The notes: generated by a model from the sequence alone, not told the origin. A stretch of DNA of 64,000 nucleotides from DASTSN01 sp035760665 (GCA_035760665.1 DASTSN010000105.1:1-64000); one strand, 5' to 3'; shown: positions 8,100 to 17,643, numbered from the stretch's first letter. Numbers and translations are program-made.

Positions 8100-9104
8100 T
8101 TATTTCACCTGCTGCCGCCGTTGCATCAACTCCCGCCAGGTGGTTAAAATAATCCCATTATCCTGTATATACTTTTTCAACTCCGGGCTTTGCATGGCCA
8201 GCAGGTCGCCCCGCCGGGTGGGCCCTGAATCTGATATGTACTGAAAGATTTCCGATGTGCTGGTGCAATGCATAATCATGTAGGTAATGCCCGGCTGAAT
8301 AGATTTCAGCGCTTCGATATATTTTTGGGTTTTGAAAGCGGCAAGATTTTTATCGGTTGCAGGTGTACCTGCCGGCAATTTCCAGTCGTACGATTCATTG
8401 AAAATATCATCCAGTACGGGCAGGCCGGCATCCCACAACTGCTTACCCATCAGCCGCAGCCCCTCCACCTGCTCAGGAGGCATGTTCATCAATTTCGAAA
8501 TCAGCTTAGCATGGCCGGCTGGAAACATCACCGGAATATGATATTCAATGGCAAGTTTCACATACCGCTGCAGGAAAGCGGGGGAAGCAAATAAGGTACC
8601 CATATGGCTATCCATGTGTGTGGGCTGAAAACCGATTTCCTTTGCCCTGTCAATCTGTGCCCTTACTTCGGTTTCCACTTCATCTGCCGAAGCATGTGCC
8701 ACCACGCTGGCAACATCGGGCCACAGGGCGCCTTCAGGATCCACCAGCCCCGGTACGTTGGTTTTTCCGCTCAGCGGCCCCCAGCGGTAATCTTTCCATT
8801 CGGATGTTAACGTGAGGTGCAGTCCTGCATCTGTATTGGGGTGTTGTTTCAGATAATGAATGTAGCCGGGCACCCAGGGACAAGGCATCATTACGCTGCA
8901 ACTGGTGGCGATACCTTTCGTCATGGCGGTAATGGCCCCCTCGTTGGAATCAAATGACATACCCACATCATCTACATGCAGGATTACCACTTTTGCACCT
9001 TTTGGAAAACCGAGACGTTCCGCGTAAGTAGCATCCAGTGACTGGGCGAAAGTAAATACCTTGAGCAACAGGCAAGAAACGGCAAGCAATAGCAGTTTTT
9101 TCAT
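8100..9104 (-). CDS. Exported YdjC/ChbG-family carbohydrate deacetylase
   Basis: A 334-residue protein with a signal peptide (MKKLLLLAVSCLLLKVF, cut after FAQ) and a YdjC/ChbG-type deacetylase domain. The metal-site motifs are visible: HVDDVGM (Asp45, Asp46), AGLHLTL and THMDSHMG. Known relatives remove acetyl groups from chito-oligosaccharides or similar substrates using a metal ion. Export is notable because the E. coli enzyme ChbG is cytoplasmic. It lies between the FGGY kinase (58 nt upstream) and pullulanase (27 nt downstream) on one strand, probably as an operon. The true substrate is not known. Confidence 0.85.
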   Translation of the reverse strand: MKKLLLLAVSCLLLKVFTFAQSLDATYAERLGFPKGAKVVILHVDDVGMSFDSNEGAITAMTKGIATSCSVMMPCPWVPGYIHYLKQHPNTDAGLHLTLTSEWKDYRWGPLSGKTNVPGLVDPEGALWPDVASVVAHASADEVETEVRAQIDRAKEIGFQPTHMDSHMGTLFASPAFLQRYVKLAIEYHIPVMFPAGHAKLISKLMNMPPEQVEGLRLMGKQLWDAGLPVLDDIFNESYDWKLPAGTPATDKNLAAFKTQKYIEALKSIQPGITYMIMHCTSTSEIFQYISDSGPTRRGDLLAMQSPELKKYIQDNGIILTTWRELMQRRQQVK

Positions 9105-9162
9105 TTCATCGTTTTTTGGTAAACAGGAATCGTTTTAGAAAGGGAAAGATCCGGCATTGAAA

Positions 9163-10668
9163 TTACGCATTCTTTTCCTGGCGGCTCAGCAATACAAAAT
9201 CATCTTTCAGCTTTTCATACAGGTGACCGAAAACCCGGATATTGGTTTCGTACAGCCCGCTTTCTGCAGCACGGGGCTCATATGCTTTTTCGCAGGTGAG
9301 CAACCGGTGAACATCCTGCCATTTGCGGATAACTCCTTTTGCATGCATCGCCATAAATACGGCGCCCATTGCTGACGCATCTGCCGTGGAAGAGAGTACT
9401 ATTTTTTTATGCAAAATATCCGCCAGCATTTGCAGCCAAACAGGAGACCGGGTGAAGCCACCGGTGGCATAAATAGTTTCAACTGTACCGGCCGTTTCGA
9501 GTAGCTGCAGCAGTTGCCGCATGGCGAAACAAATACCTTCAATCACGGCCCGCATAAAATGCTGCCGGGTATGCGAAGATTTAATACCAATAAAGACGGC
9601 TTTCGCTTCCGCATCCCATACCGGAGCCCTTTCTCCGAGCAGGTAAGGAAGGAATACGAGTCCGTCTGAACCTGCTGGCACCTTTTGAACCGATTGAAAG
9701 AAAAGATCAATACTCTCCTCTTCTGTTTCCTGCTGCGTTAAAAAATTTTGTACAAACCATTGCAAGGCGATACCGCCGTTGTTCATAGCGCCGCCCTGCA
9801 CGTACAAATGGTCTGTTAGCAAATACGTAAACAATCGGCCCTGCTCATCCAATACCGGTTGATTAGATACCCTGCGTATGGCTCCGCTTGTGCCAATGGT
9901 TAATGCCGCAACGCCAGGTGTAATAGCACCCGCGCCTAAATTAGCCAGTGCACCGTCCCCTGCGCCAATCACAAACGTAACATCTTTGAGCAGATTCCAT
10001 GTTTCCCGGTAGTGCTGCCGCAGGCCGGTAGCCGTATGAAGTGGTGAAACAGGCCGGGACAATTGTTCGGCATGAATACCGCAAAACCTGAGTGCTTCCT
10101 CCTCCCAAATGAGCTGTTGTATATTAAACAAACCACTGGCCGATGCGACTGAATAGTCAACACAATAAACACCAAACAACTGGTACCACAAGTATTCTTT
10201 AAACGAAATAAATTTATGCGCTTGTGAAAACAGCTCAGGCAATTTATCACGCAGCCAGGCGATTTTACAAAGTGGCGACATTGGATGCAACGGTGTGCCG
10301 GTATGTTGAAAAATTATTTTCCCCAATGCGGTGTGCTGCAGCTGTTTTGCATACGCAACACTCCTGGTATCAGCCCAGGTAATCAATTTTGTCAGCGGCC
10401 TCCCTTCGTTATCAACGGCCATAATGCTGTGGTAGGCAGTGCTGAAACAAACAGCTTGCAGTTGTGATACATCAATGTTTTGTAGTACTTTTTTAAACGT
10501 ATACAGAAAAGCGTTGAACAACTCCTGTGCATCTTGTTCGCAATAACCATCCTGAGGCTGATCAATGGCATAGGATTGTTTTTCTTCCGCTAGTAATTCG
10601 GCCTCATTGGTAACTGCTAGTACTTTTACATGCGTGGTACCAATATCTACACCAATGAAAATGGACAT
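9163..10668 (-). CDS. FGGY-family carbohydrate kinase, gluconokinase-like
   Basis: A 501-residue FGGY kinase with the N-terminal phosphate motif DIGTTHVKV (residues 8–16), the central GAGDGALANLGAGA motif, and the C-terminal ATGGFTRSP and ADASAMGAVFMA motifs. The segment HTGTPLHPMSPLCKIAWLR matches the gluconokinase branch, where ATP phosphorylates gluconate to 6-phosphogluconate. It is a cytoplasmic protein. It heads a minus-strand run with the deacetylase and pullulanase. Across 107 nt it faces the divergently read sugar dehydrogenase genes, whose product could be an aldonate or keto-sugar, so a shared sugar-oxidation role is plausible. A different polyol or sugar substrate remains possible. 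Confidence 0.82.
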   Translation of the reverse strand: MSIFIGVDIGTTHVKVLAVTNEAELLAEEKQSYAIDQPQDGYCEQDAQELFNAFLYTFKKVLQNIDVSQLQAVCFSTAYHSIMAVDNEGRPLTKLITWADTRSVAYAKQLQHTALGKIIFQHTGTPLHPMSPLCKIAWLRDKLPELFSQAHKFISFKEYLWYQLFGVYCVDYSVASASGLFNIQQLIWEEEALRFCGIHAEQLSRPVSPLHTATGLRQHYRETWNLLKDVTFVIGAGDGALANLGAGAITPGVAALTIGTSGAIRRVSNQPVLDEQGRLFTYLLTDHLYVQGGAMNNGGIALQWFVQNFLTQQETEEESIDLFFQSVQKVPAGSDGLVFLPYLLGERAPVWDAEAKAVFIGIKSSHTRQHFMRAVIEGICFAMRQLLQLLETAGTVETIYATGGFTRSPVWLQMLADILHKKIVLSSTADASAMGAVFMAMHAKGVIRKWQDVHRLLTCEKAYEPRAAESGLYETNIRVFGHLYEKLKDDFVLLSRQEKNA

Positions 10669-10775
10669 ACGATTTTTTTTTAATAGAAGAAACCGAATAT
10701 AAAAAATGCATTCATGATTTATAATAAAATCATATTTTTATTGCCTCTTCACTCAAAACTATTTTAATCCAGATT

Positions 10776-12515
10776 ATGGGAGATTTACAAGTAAAAAAAC
10801 AACCGAAGCAATACGATGCAGTGATTGTAGGCTCCGGTGCCGGCGGAGGTATGGCCGCCTACGTGCTTGCCAATGCAGGTTTAAAAGTTTGCCTGCTGGA
10901 GGCTGGTCCTATGTTTGACCCGGCAAAAGATTCCTGCCAGTTGAAAAATCCCTGGGAATCACCCAGGCGCGGCGCCAGTACCAAATACCGGCCCTTTGGT
11001 GACTTTGATGGTTGCTACTGGGGTTGGGAAATTGATGGCGAACCTTATACCAATTCGGGTGATACCAAATGGGAATGGTGGCGTGCCCGCATGCTGGGTG
11101 GACGAACCAATCACTGGGGACGGATTTCTTTACGTTTCGGCCCGAAAGATTTCAAGCGCCGCAGCATTGATGGCCTGGGTGATGACTGGCCAATCGGATA
11201 TGAAGATATTAAACCCTATTATGATAAAATAGACCGCCTGCTGGGAGTGTTTGGCACTAACGAAGGATTGGAAAATGATCCCGACGGTATTTTTTTACCT
11301 CCGCCCAAACCACGCCTGCACGAACTGTTTATTAAGCGGGCAGCTACCAGCATTGGTATACCCGTTATTCCTTCCCGGCTTTCTATTCTTACTAAAAAAA
11401 TTAATGACGATCGCGGTCAGTGCTTTTTCTGTGCACAATGCGGCAGAAGTTGTAAAGTGTATGGCGACTTTTCTTCTTCTTCCTGCCTGGTTATACCGGC
11501 TATCAAAACCGGCAATCTTGACCTGGTGACCAATGCCATGGCAAGAGAAGTACTGACGAATAAGGAAGGACTGGCCACCGGTATATCCTATATCAACAAA
11601 GACGATATGCAGGAGTACCAGGTAAGCGGCCGCACCGTCATACTCGCTGCCAGCGCCTGCGAAAGTGCCCGCCTCTTACTCAACTCTAAATCACCCCGAC
11701 ATCCCAATGGGCTTGCCAACAGCAGCAATGTCGTGGGCAAATACCTCCACGATTCTACCGGCGCTGATATGGGCGGCATTATTCCCGAGCTGTTTGACCG
11801 TAAACGTTACAACGAAGACGGCGTAGGCGGCATGCACGTTTATACACCGTGGTGGTTAGACAATAAAAAGCTCGATTTTCCGCGCGGTTATCATATCGAA
11901 TACGGTGGCGGTTTTGGTATGCCCCTCTACGGATTCAGCTGGGGTATTGAAAACCTTAACGGCACTTACAAAATAAAAGGCAAACAAAAAGAAGCCGGCG
12001 GCTATGGTGCTTCGTTAAAAGAAGATTACCGCTATTTCTTTGGCGCCCACGTAGGTATGGCTGGTCGTGGTGAAGCCATTGCCCGTGAAGATAACTACTG
12101 TGAAATTGATCCGAATGTCGTTGACAAATTCGGTATTCCCGTCCTGCGTTTCCATACCAAATATTCTGATTACGAGATTAAACAGGCCAAACACATGAAG
12201 GAAACTTTTGCAGAAATTCTGCATGCGATGGGCGCTGTGATCACCTGGGGAGGAGATGATGGTCCGGAAAACAATTACGGCTTGCACAACCCCGGTAATA
12301 TCATTCATGAAGCGGGTACCGTGCGAATGGGGAATGACCCCAAACGGTCTGCCCTGAATAAATTCAGCCAGGCGCATGACTGTAAAAACCTGTTTTGTGT
12401 AGATGGCGGTCCGTTTGTTTCGCAGGCCGATAAAAACATTACGTGGACCATCCTGGCCCTCTCGATGCGGACCAGCGAATACATCGTGGATGAAATGAAA
12501 AAACGGAATATCTAA
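10776..12515 (+). CDS. GMC-family FAD sugar dehydrogenase, large subunit with Cys cluster
   Basis: A 579-residue GMC oxidoreductase with an N-terminal FAD fold (VIVGSGAGGGMAA, residues 17–28), a LGGRTNHWGR motif and the C-terminal catalytic region (HEAGTVRMG and DKNITWTIL). Five cysteines at 216, 219, 222, 226 and 237 form a C-x2-C-x2-C-x3-C-x10-C cluster. This resembles the iron-sulfur ligands known in the catalytic subunit of bacterial FAD glucose dehydrogenase. The next gene, 37 nt downstream, is the matching small subunit. The complex probably oxidises a sugar or glycoside and passes electrons to a cytochrome or quinone. The protein has no signal peptide, so Tat co-export with the small subunit is expected. 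Confidence 0.88.
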   Translation: MGDLQVKKQPKQYDAVIVGSGAGGGMAAYVLANAGLKVCLLEAGPMFDPAKDSCQLKNPWESPRRGASTKYRPFGDFDGCYWGWEIDGEPYTNSGDTKWEWWRARMLGGRTNHWGRISLRFGPKDFKRRSIDGLGDDWPIGYEDIKPYYDKIDRLLGVFGTNEGLENDPDGIFLPPPKPRLHELFIKRAATSIGIPVIPSRLSILTKKINDDRGQCFFCAQCGRSCKVYGDFSSSSCLVIPAIKTGNLDLVTNAMAREVLTNKEGLATGISYINKDDMQEYQVSGRTVILAASACESARLLLNSKSPRHPNGLANSSNVVGKYLHDSTGADMGGIIPELFDRKRYNEDGVGGMHVYTPWWLDNKKLDFPRGYHIEYGGGFGMPLYGFSWGIENLNGTYKIKGKQKEAGGYGASLKEDYRYFFGAHVGMAGRGEAIAREDNYCEIDPNVVDKFGIPVLRFHTKYSDYEIKQAKHMKETFAEILHAMGAVITWGGDDGPENNYGLHNPGNIIHEAGTVRMGNDPKRSALNKFSQAHDCKNLFCVDGGPFVSQADKNITWTILALSMRTSEYIVDEMKKRNI

Positions 12516-12552
12516 TTAAGATCCCCAAAAAATTACCTGCAAAACGCTTTTT

Positions 12553-13221
12553 ATGGACAGAAGAAAATCAATTAAAACTTTACTGGTAGGCGCCGTCTCC
12601 ACGGGAGTATTGGTGGAGGCCTGCAAACCGGAAGATAAAAAAGCGGTGCTGAACGATGCTAACGCACAAGTGTATACGCTCAACCGCATGAAAGAAGAAG
12701 AGGAACATTACAAAGAAGTGGTGTCCAAAACTTTTTTCAACGATCATGAAATGGCTACCATTACAGTGCTCGCTGATATTATCATTCCCAAAGATGAGGT
12801 CAGCGGCAGTGCCAGCGATGCCAAGGTGCCCGAATTCATTGAGTTTATTGTAAAGGATATGCCGGGTCACCAAACACCGATGCGCGGCGGACTGCGCTGG
12901 CTGGATATACAGTGTATCAAGCAATTTGGAAAACCGTTTGTTGACTGTACCCATGACCAGCAGATACAGATGGTTGACCAGATTGCCTATCCGAAAAAGG
13001 CCAAGCCTGACATGCACCAGGGGGTTGCTTTTTTTAACCTGATGCGCAACCTTACAGCTACCGGTTTTTATACATCCGAAATCGGCGTGAAAGATGTAGG
13101 CTACGTGGGCAATACCCCTAACCAGTGGAATGGTGTGCCAGACGATGTGCTGAAGCAATACGGCCTTGCCTACACGGAGAAAGAACTGAAAGAATGTGTG
13201 AGCTTTGATAAAAAAGTTTAA
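12553..13221 (+). CDS. Gluconate 2-dehydrogenase subunit 3-family protein (dehydrogenase small subunit)
   Basis: A 222-residue protein of the gluconate 2-dehydrogenase subunit 3 family. The start MDRRKSIKTLL is a twin-arginine motif followed by a hydrophobic run and a possible lipobox (LVEAC, Cys24). It could therefore be a Tat-exported lipoprotein that carries the cofactor-loaded large subunit across the membrane. The family core includes LADIIIPKD near residue 75 and a C-terminal GYVGNTPNQWNGVP. A strong terminator follows 26 nt after the stop, which closes a two-gene operon with the GMC subunit. No cytochrome subunit is encoded nearby. Confidence 0.88.
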   Translation: MDRRKSIKTLLVGAVSTGVLVEACKPEDKKAVLNDANAQVYTLNRMKEEEEHYKEVVSKTFFNDHEMATITVLADIIIPKDEVSGSASDAKVPEFIEFIVKDMPGHQTPMRGGLRWLDIQCIKQFGKPFVDCTHDQQIQMVDQIAYPKKAKPDMHQGVAFFNLMRNLTATGFYTSEIGVKDVGYVGNTPNQWNGVPDDVLKQYGLAYTEKELKECVSFDKKV

Positions 13222-13247
13222 TCACCTGGATTTCCCCCATATTTTCA

Positions 13248-13276
13248 AACCCCTGTTTTTGCAGGGGTTCTTTTTT
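13248..13276 (+). terminator. Terminator of the sugar dehydrogenase operon
   Basis: A perfect 8-bp stem AACCCCTG/CAGGGGTT (13248–13255 and 13262–13269) has a 6-nt loop and is followed by C and six T residues. Confidence 0.9.
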
Positions 13277-13420
13277 GCACCGGCACAATCCAAGTAGGCC
13301 GGGATCATTTTCGTAAATAACCATATAATTTCATGGTGTTCAACCGGCTGAACCAATCCTTCCTGTATTTGCTCCAGAAAAAGTAAATTGTATGCATTCC
13401 AGCTAAAACAAGTCAACCAC

Positions 13421-14361
13421 ATGAGACAACAAATAAAGCGTTACGCATCTTTTTGCAGCAAAAAAAGAGTGCTGCTATTGGCAGGGGTTTGCAGCATTTC
13501 ATGTTTCCTGCGGGCACAGGATGGCGGGGAAACTATGTCATTCACCGTGTCAATGCCACATCCCGAAACCCAGACTTTTCATGTAGCGTTTCATTGCAGC
13601 AATCCAACTGCTGCCATTACCGAATATAAAATGCCGTCGTGGACACCGGGGTATTACCAGATTATGGACTATGCAAAAAACGTTTCGAATTTCCGGGCAA
13701 CGGATCTGTCGGGTAATACCCTCCAATGGGAAAACACTGCGCTGAATACCTGGGTCATCAATAACCATCAGCCTGTTGTGATTCATTATGATGTAAAAGC
13801 AACCCGCCCCTTTGTTGCCACCAGTTTCCTGGATACAACCCATGGATACATTGTGCCCGCCAGCCTGTTTCTCTATGTGAATGGAAAAATTAACCACCCG
13901 GTTACGGTAACGGTAAATCCGTATGAAAAATGGACGGCCGTGGCGACGGGCCTTGATTCAGTTAACGGACAACGGTTTGTGTATACGGCACCTGATTTTG
14001 ATATTCTTTACGACTGTCCCATCCTGATTGGCAACCTCGAATCATTACCAGTATTTTACGTACGGGGTATCCCCCATCGTTTTATCGGCTACCAACTGGG
14101 TAATTTTGACAGGGCAGCCTTTGTTGATGATTTAAAAAAAATAGTAACGGCCCCGTTAACGGCCAGCCGCTTGAAACAATGCTGAAAAGCCTGCAACCGG
14201 GCAATACTGCGCAACTTGTTTTTATCCATAAAGGAGAACGAAAAACGATAAACCTAACGGTCACACAGAAAAAAGAACGAAGTTTTAATATTTCCCCCAT
14301 CGCAGCTCCCAGCAGGGAGCAGGCTGAATTGCTGAACAGCTGGTTAGGAAACCGCAGATAG
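13421..14361 (+). pseudogene. M61 glycyl-aminopeptidase remnant with internal deletion
   Basis: From the ATG at 13421 the frame encodes a signal peptide (VLLLAGVCSISCFLRAQ), then a typical M61 N-terminal domain (MPSWTPGYYQIMDYAKNV) up to NFDRAAFVDDLKKIV, where the catalytic domain should begin. Instead it runs into ten unrelated residues and stops at 14185. From about 14146, in another frame, the sequence reads NGPVNGQPLETMLKSLQPG and continues to 14361 like the C-terminal PDZ region. The HExxH domain is absent. Intact members are around 600 residues, so roughly half the gene is missing. The junction carries the 8-bp direct repeat TAACGGCC (14145–14152 and 14157–14164). The N-terminal part could still be made as an inactive secreted fragment. 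Confidence 0.8.
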
Positions 14362-14428
14362 TCGACCGCGAGCAGTAATGGTAACGGTCTATCCTATATG
14401 TAAATTTGCGCACCAGGGAAACGAGGTA

Positions 14429-15370
14429 TTATTTCCGGCGAACATAGAGTAGATCATAATTCGTTTGCCAGGTTTTCCCGCCGTCATAGGACTGTTCATT
14501 CAGCTGCCTGACTTTGTCTTTGCCCAGGTTATAAAAAATGAAGCGCCCAGTGTAATGACCGCGTTGATCAGTTCCGGAAAATTCAAAGCGCATGGCTCCG
14601 TCCTTATATTCCCCGTTTTCAAAACGTGAGGGGCGGCGCGGGCTGCCTTCAGAACCAATCCAAACCTGCTCCCATTTTCCGGTTGCAGGAATATAAAAAT
14701 TCATACTCTTTCCTGAATAAGTGTTCTGCACAGAAGTCCAGTTCTCCAGAATCATGCAGCCACCGCTGCTGATCTCGATCCTGGAATGGCCTGCCAGCAC
14801 GTTGGTTCCATTAATATATGCGTTCCATTCTCCTACCCAAAAATCAAATTGGCGTGCATTACTGTCGGCCATACAGGGAAAAGCTCTTACATATACAGTA
14901 TCGAGAAATACTTTAAACTTCTCATTTTCTCTCACAGGTGCAAAATCTGCATTTGTGTCTAACTCCTGGTAATTTGCGTAACCAGCAGTCAAGGCACGTT
15001 GCAGCCATTCCATTGCCTGCTCCTCATTTTTTTGCAGGCAGTATACCCGGGCGAGCCTTGCTGATACTGATCCCATAAGTAACGGACCGGGGTGATTTGC
15101 CAGTACTTGTTTGTAACACTGGATAGCCCGGGATAATTCATTTTGCTGGTGATAGCAATATCCTAACCGGCTTAAGGCAACTGTATTGGCAGGCGTTTCA
15201 TTTATGACACTTTCATATAAAGGAGTGGCCTGTTTCCAGTCGCCCAGAAAGAAAAGAGAGTCTGCCCGCATTTGCCCGGGAGTAATTAACCCTGACGCAG
15301 GCTGGGCAGCGAGAAAAGAATAGCGTATGAGTAACAACAGGATCAGTTGGCAGTAGAGGTTCCGTCTCAT
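14429..15370 (-). CDS. Exported TPR protein with DUF1579-like C-terminal domain
   Basis: A 313-residue protein with a signal peptide (LILLLLIRYSFLAAQ). Residues 35–140 contain about three tetratricopeptide repeats (ALSRLGYCYHQQNELSRAI is one). From about residue 170 a beta-rich domain begins with RQFDFWVGEWNAY, the pattern of DUF1579-like domains found in many exported Bacteroidota proteins. TPR repeats suggest protein binding; the beta domain has no known activity. It is read on the minus strand and converges with the M61 remnant. No partner gene is evident. Confidence 0.75.
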   Translation of the reverse strand: MRRNLYCQLILLLLIRYSFLAAQPASGLITPGQMRADSLFFLGDWKQATPLYESVINETPANTVALSRLGYCYHQQNELSRAIQCYKQVLANHPGPLLMGSVSARLARVYCLQKNEEQAMEWLQRALTAGYANYQELDTNADFAPVRENEKFKVFLDTVYVRAFPCMADSNARQFDFWVGEWNAYINGTNVLAGHSRIEISSGGCMILENWTSVQNTYSGKSMNFYIPATGKWEQVWIGSEGSPRRPSRFENGEYKDGAMRFEFSGTDQRGHYTGRFIFYNLGKDKVRQLNEQSYDGGKTWQTNYDLLYVRRK

Positions 15371-15459
15371 AGAAGCTGTTTAGCATAAGACAAGAGTGCT
15401 ACAAGCATTGTTGCAAAAGCGTTTACCGCTGATCAATGCCGGCGTGCCGTTCCTATAAG

Positions 15460-15486
15460 ATAATGGCCACCTGCGGTGGCCATTAT
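15460..15486 (-). terminator. Hairpin after the EF-G paralogue
   Basis: A perfect 12-bp inverted repeat ATAATGGCCACC/GGTGGCCATTAT with a 3-nt loop lies about 20 nt after the stop of the minus-strand gene at 15508. There is no strong T tract, so it may be a terminator or an mRNA-stabilising hairpin. Confidence 0.5.
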
Positions 15487-15507
15487 TCTGCAATCGTACT
15501 AATCTGT

Positions 15508-17643
15508 TCAAACCAATTCTTCCCTGACAGTTTTGCTGTACTCGTCTACCAACCTGCGTTGCACATCAAACGGTACCGGTACATATTCATGAAAACGCAT
15601 CTTGAATTTTGCACGGCCCTGGGTAATGGAACGCAAGGAAGATGAATACCCATCCATTTCTGCTAAGGGCACTTTTGCCAGCACTTTTTGGAAATGACCT
15701 TCTGTGTCAATGCCTTCCACTATAGCCCGGCGGCTTTGCAGTTCGCCCATAACGGCGCCCGTCAGGTCATCGGGGCAAAGCACTTCCACTGTATATACAG
15801 GTTCCAATAACTGCGGATCGGCTTGCTGAAATGCCTGGCGAAATGCCTGCAGACCGGCGATCTTAAATGAAATGTCATTACTGTCTACCGGATGCATTTT
15901 ACCATCATACACGCAAACACGTACATCGCGAACGTAAGAACCTGTCAGCGGACCGGTTTGCATTTTTTCCATTACGCCTTTCAGAATCGAAGGCATAAAC
16001 CGTGCATCGATGGCACCGCCGACTATACAGTTGTAATAAACGAGCTTTCCGCCCCAGTCCAGGTCAAATGTTTCCCTACCACGAACCGTTAATCCATTGG
16101 GGTCGGGCATGCCTTCATACCAGGGCTCAATCCGCATGAACACTTCCGCAAACTGGCCTGCGCCGCCACTTTGCTTTTTGTGCCGGTAGTTGGCATCTGC
16201 CATCTTACGGATGGTTTCCCTGTAAGGGATCCTGGGACGAGTGAATTTCACGTCGAGTTTAAACAGGTTCTCTATTTTCCATTTAGCAACGGCCAAATGC
16301 ATGTCTCCCTGGCAATGGATTAATGTTTGTTTCAATTCCGGCGAATATTCCACAATCATTGTAGGATCTTCTTCCTTCAACTGGTGCAGGGCCTGTGATA
16401 GTTTTTCCTCCTCTCCCTTTTTAACGGTTTCTATAGCAACTGTCATATTGGGTGAAGGAAATGCTATGGGATGCAACTCGTCATTTCTGCCCTTTGCATG
16501 CAGCGTGTTGTTGACATGGGTGTTTTTTAGTTTCAGCGTGGCGCCAATATCGCCGGCAACCAGTTCGTTGGTATTGGTTCGTTTGTTTCCTTCTACCAAA
16601 AACAACTGGTTCAGCTTTTCTGCAACACCCGTCGTTTCATTTTCGAGTTCCATTCCGTTTTTCACAATACCCGAATACACTTTAAAGAAAGAAAGTTCTC
16701 CAACGTGCGGTTCGGAAACGGTTTTATATATAAAAATGCAGGCTGGTCCGTTTGCCTCGCAGGGTAACGCTTCGCCGTTTTTCGTAACCTGGGGCGGCAT
16801 TTCATTGGCGCTGGGGCAAACATTATCAATAAAACCCATTAGCCGCCCACTGCCCATATTCCGTTCGGCCGAGAGGCAGAATAACGGGAACAGGTCGTGG
16901 TTGATCATAGCCTTTTTCATGCCGAGCTTCATTTCATCTTCATCCAGTTCTCCTTTATCAAAGTATTTTTCCATGAGTGTTTCATCATTGCTGGCGATAG
17001 CCTCAATTAATTCCTTGTGCAGTGCATCAGCCCTGGCCCGCTCCTCATCCGGGATGGGTAACTTCTCGGGCTTGCCGCCGGCATCGAGAAATTTATACAT
17101 GGTCATGCGTAACACATCAATGATTTCATGAAAACCGGCCCCGGTTTGCCGCGGGTATTGCACCACCACCACATTGCTGCCGAAATGAGCTTTCGCTTCC
17201 CGAACCGTTTTGTCAAAATCGGCCTGGTCATCATCGAGTTTATTGACGGCAAATATCATGGGTGTCTTAAATTTTTCTGTGTATTCCCAAATGATATCTG
17301 TTCCCACTTCCACACCCATCCCTGCGTTGAGGAGCATGACACCGGTATCGGCCACACGTAATGCCGATATGACTTCGCCGGCAAAATCATCATAGCCGGG
17401 CGTATCCAGAATATTGATTTTATACCCGCGCCAGCGGGTATGCATTAGTTTACTGAAAATACTATTCCCCCGTTCCTGTTCCAGTTCGTGGTAATCCCCC
17501 ACGGTATTTCGATCCGTAATACTGCCCCGGCGGTTGATCAGGCCTGCTTCAAAAAGCATGCATTCCGCTAAGGTTGTCTTACCGGAACCGGCGTGGCCCA
17601 GCAAGACAATATTTTTTACATGTGATGTATCAAATTCTGCCAT
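15508..17643 (-). CDS. EF-G paralogue (EF-G2 type), translational GTPase family
   Basis: A 711-residue translational GTPase with all EF-G domains. The P-loop is GHAGSGKT (16–23), the switch I region RGNSIFS (58–64), G3 DTPGY (80–84) and G4 NKLD (134–137). The C-terminal domains IV and V end with a RRLVDEYS tail. The His that follows DTPG in ordinary EF-G and helps GTP hydrolysis is Tyr84 here, and the usual RGITI is RGNSI. These changes mark the Bacteroidota EF-G2 branch, which is thought to support translocation under poor growth rather than replace EF-G. The start at 17643 (MAEFDTSHVKN) is chosen because 11 upstream residues in the frame are not conserved-looking. Confidence 0.88.
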   Translation of the reverse strand: MAEFDTSHVKNIVLLGHAGSGKTTLAECMLFEAGLINRRGSITDRNTVGDYHELEQERGNSIFSKLMHTRWRGYKINILDTPGYDDFAGEVISALRVADTGVMLLNAGMGVEVGTDIIWEYTEKFKTPMIFAVNKLDDDQADFDKTVREAKAHFGSNVVVVQYPRQTGAGFHEIIDVLRMTMYKFLDAGGKPEKLPIPDEERARADALHKELIEAIASNDETLMEKYFDKGELDEDEMKLGMKKAMINHDLFPLFCLSAERNMGSGRLMGFIDNVCPSANEMPPQVTKNGEALPCEANGPACIFIYKTVSEPHVGELSFFKVYSGIVKNGMELENETTGVAEKLNQLFLVEGNKRTNTNELVAGDIGATLKLKNTHVNNTLHAKGRNDELHPIAFPSPNMTVAIETVKKGEEEKLSQALHQLKEEDPTMIVEYSPELKQTLIHCQGDMHLAVAKWKIENLFKLDVKFTRPRIPYRETIRKMADANYRHKKQSGGAGQFAEVFMRIEPWYEGMPDPNGLTVRGRETFDLDWGGKLVYYNCIVGGAIDARFMPSILKGVMEKMQTGPLTGSYVRDVRVCVYDGKMHPVDSNDISFKIAGLQAFRQAFQQADPQLLEPVYTVEVLCPDDLTGAVMGELQSRRAIVEGIDTEGHFQKVLAKVPLAEMDGYSSSLRSITQGRAKFKMRFHEYVPVPFDVQRRLVDEYSKTVREELV

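Noticed and set aside
16241..17131. A 296-codon plus-strand frame inside the EF-G paralogue
   Set aside because: It is antisense to the GTPase domains and is low in pattern, Ser- and Phe-rich, as expected for a shadow frame.
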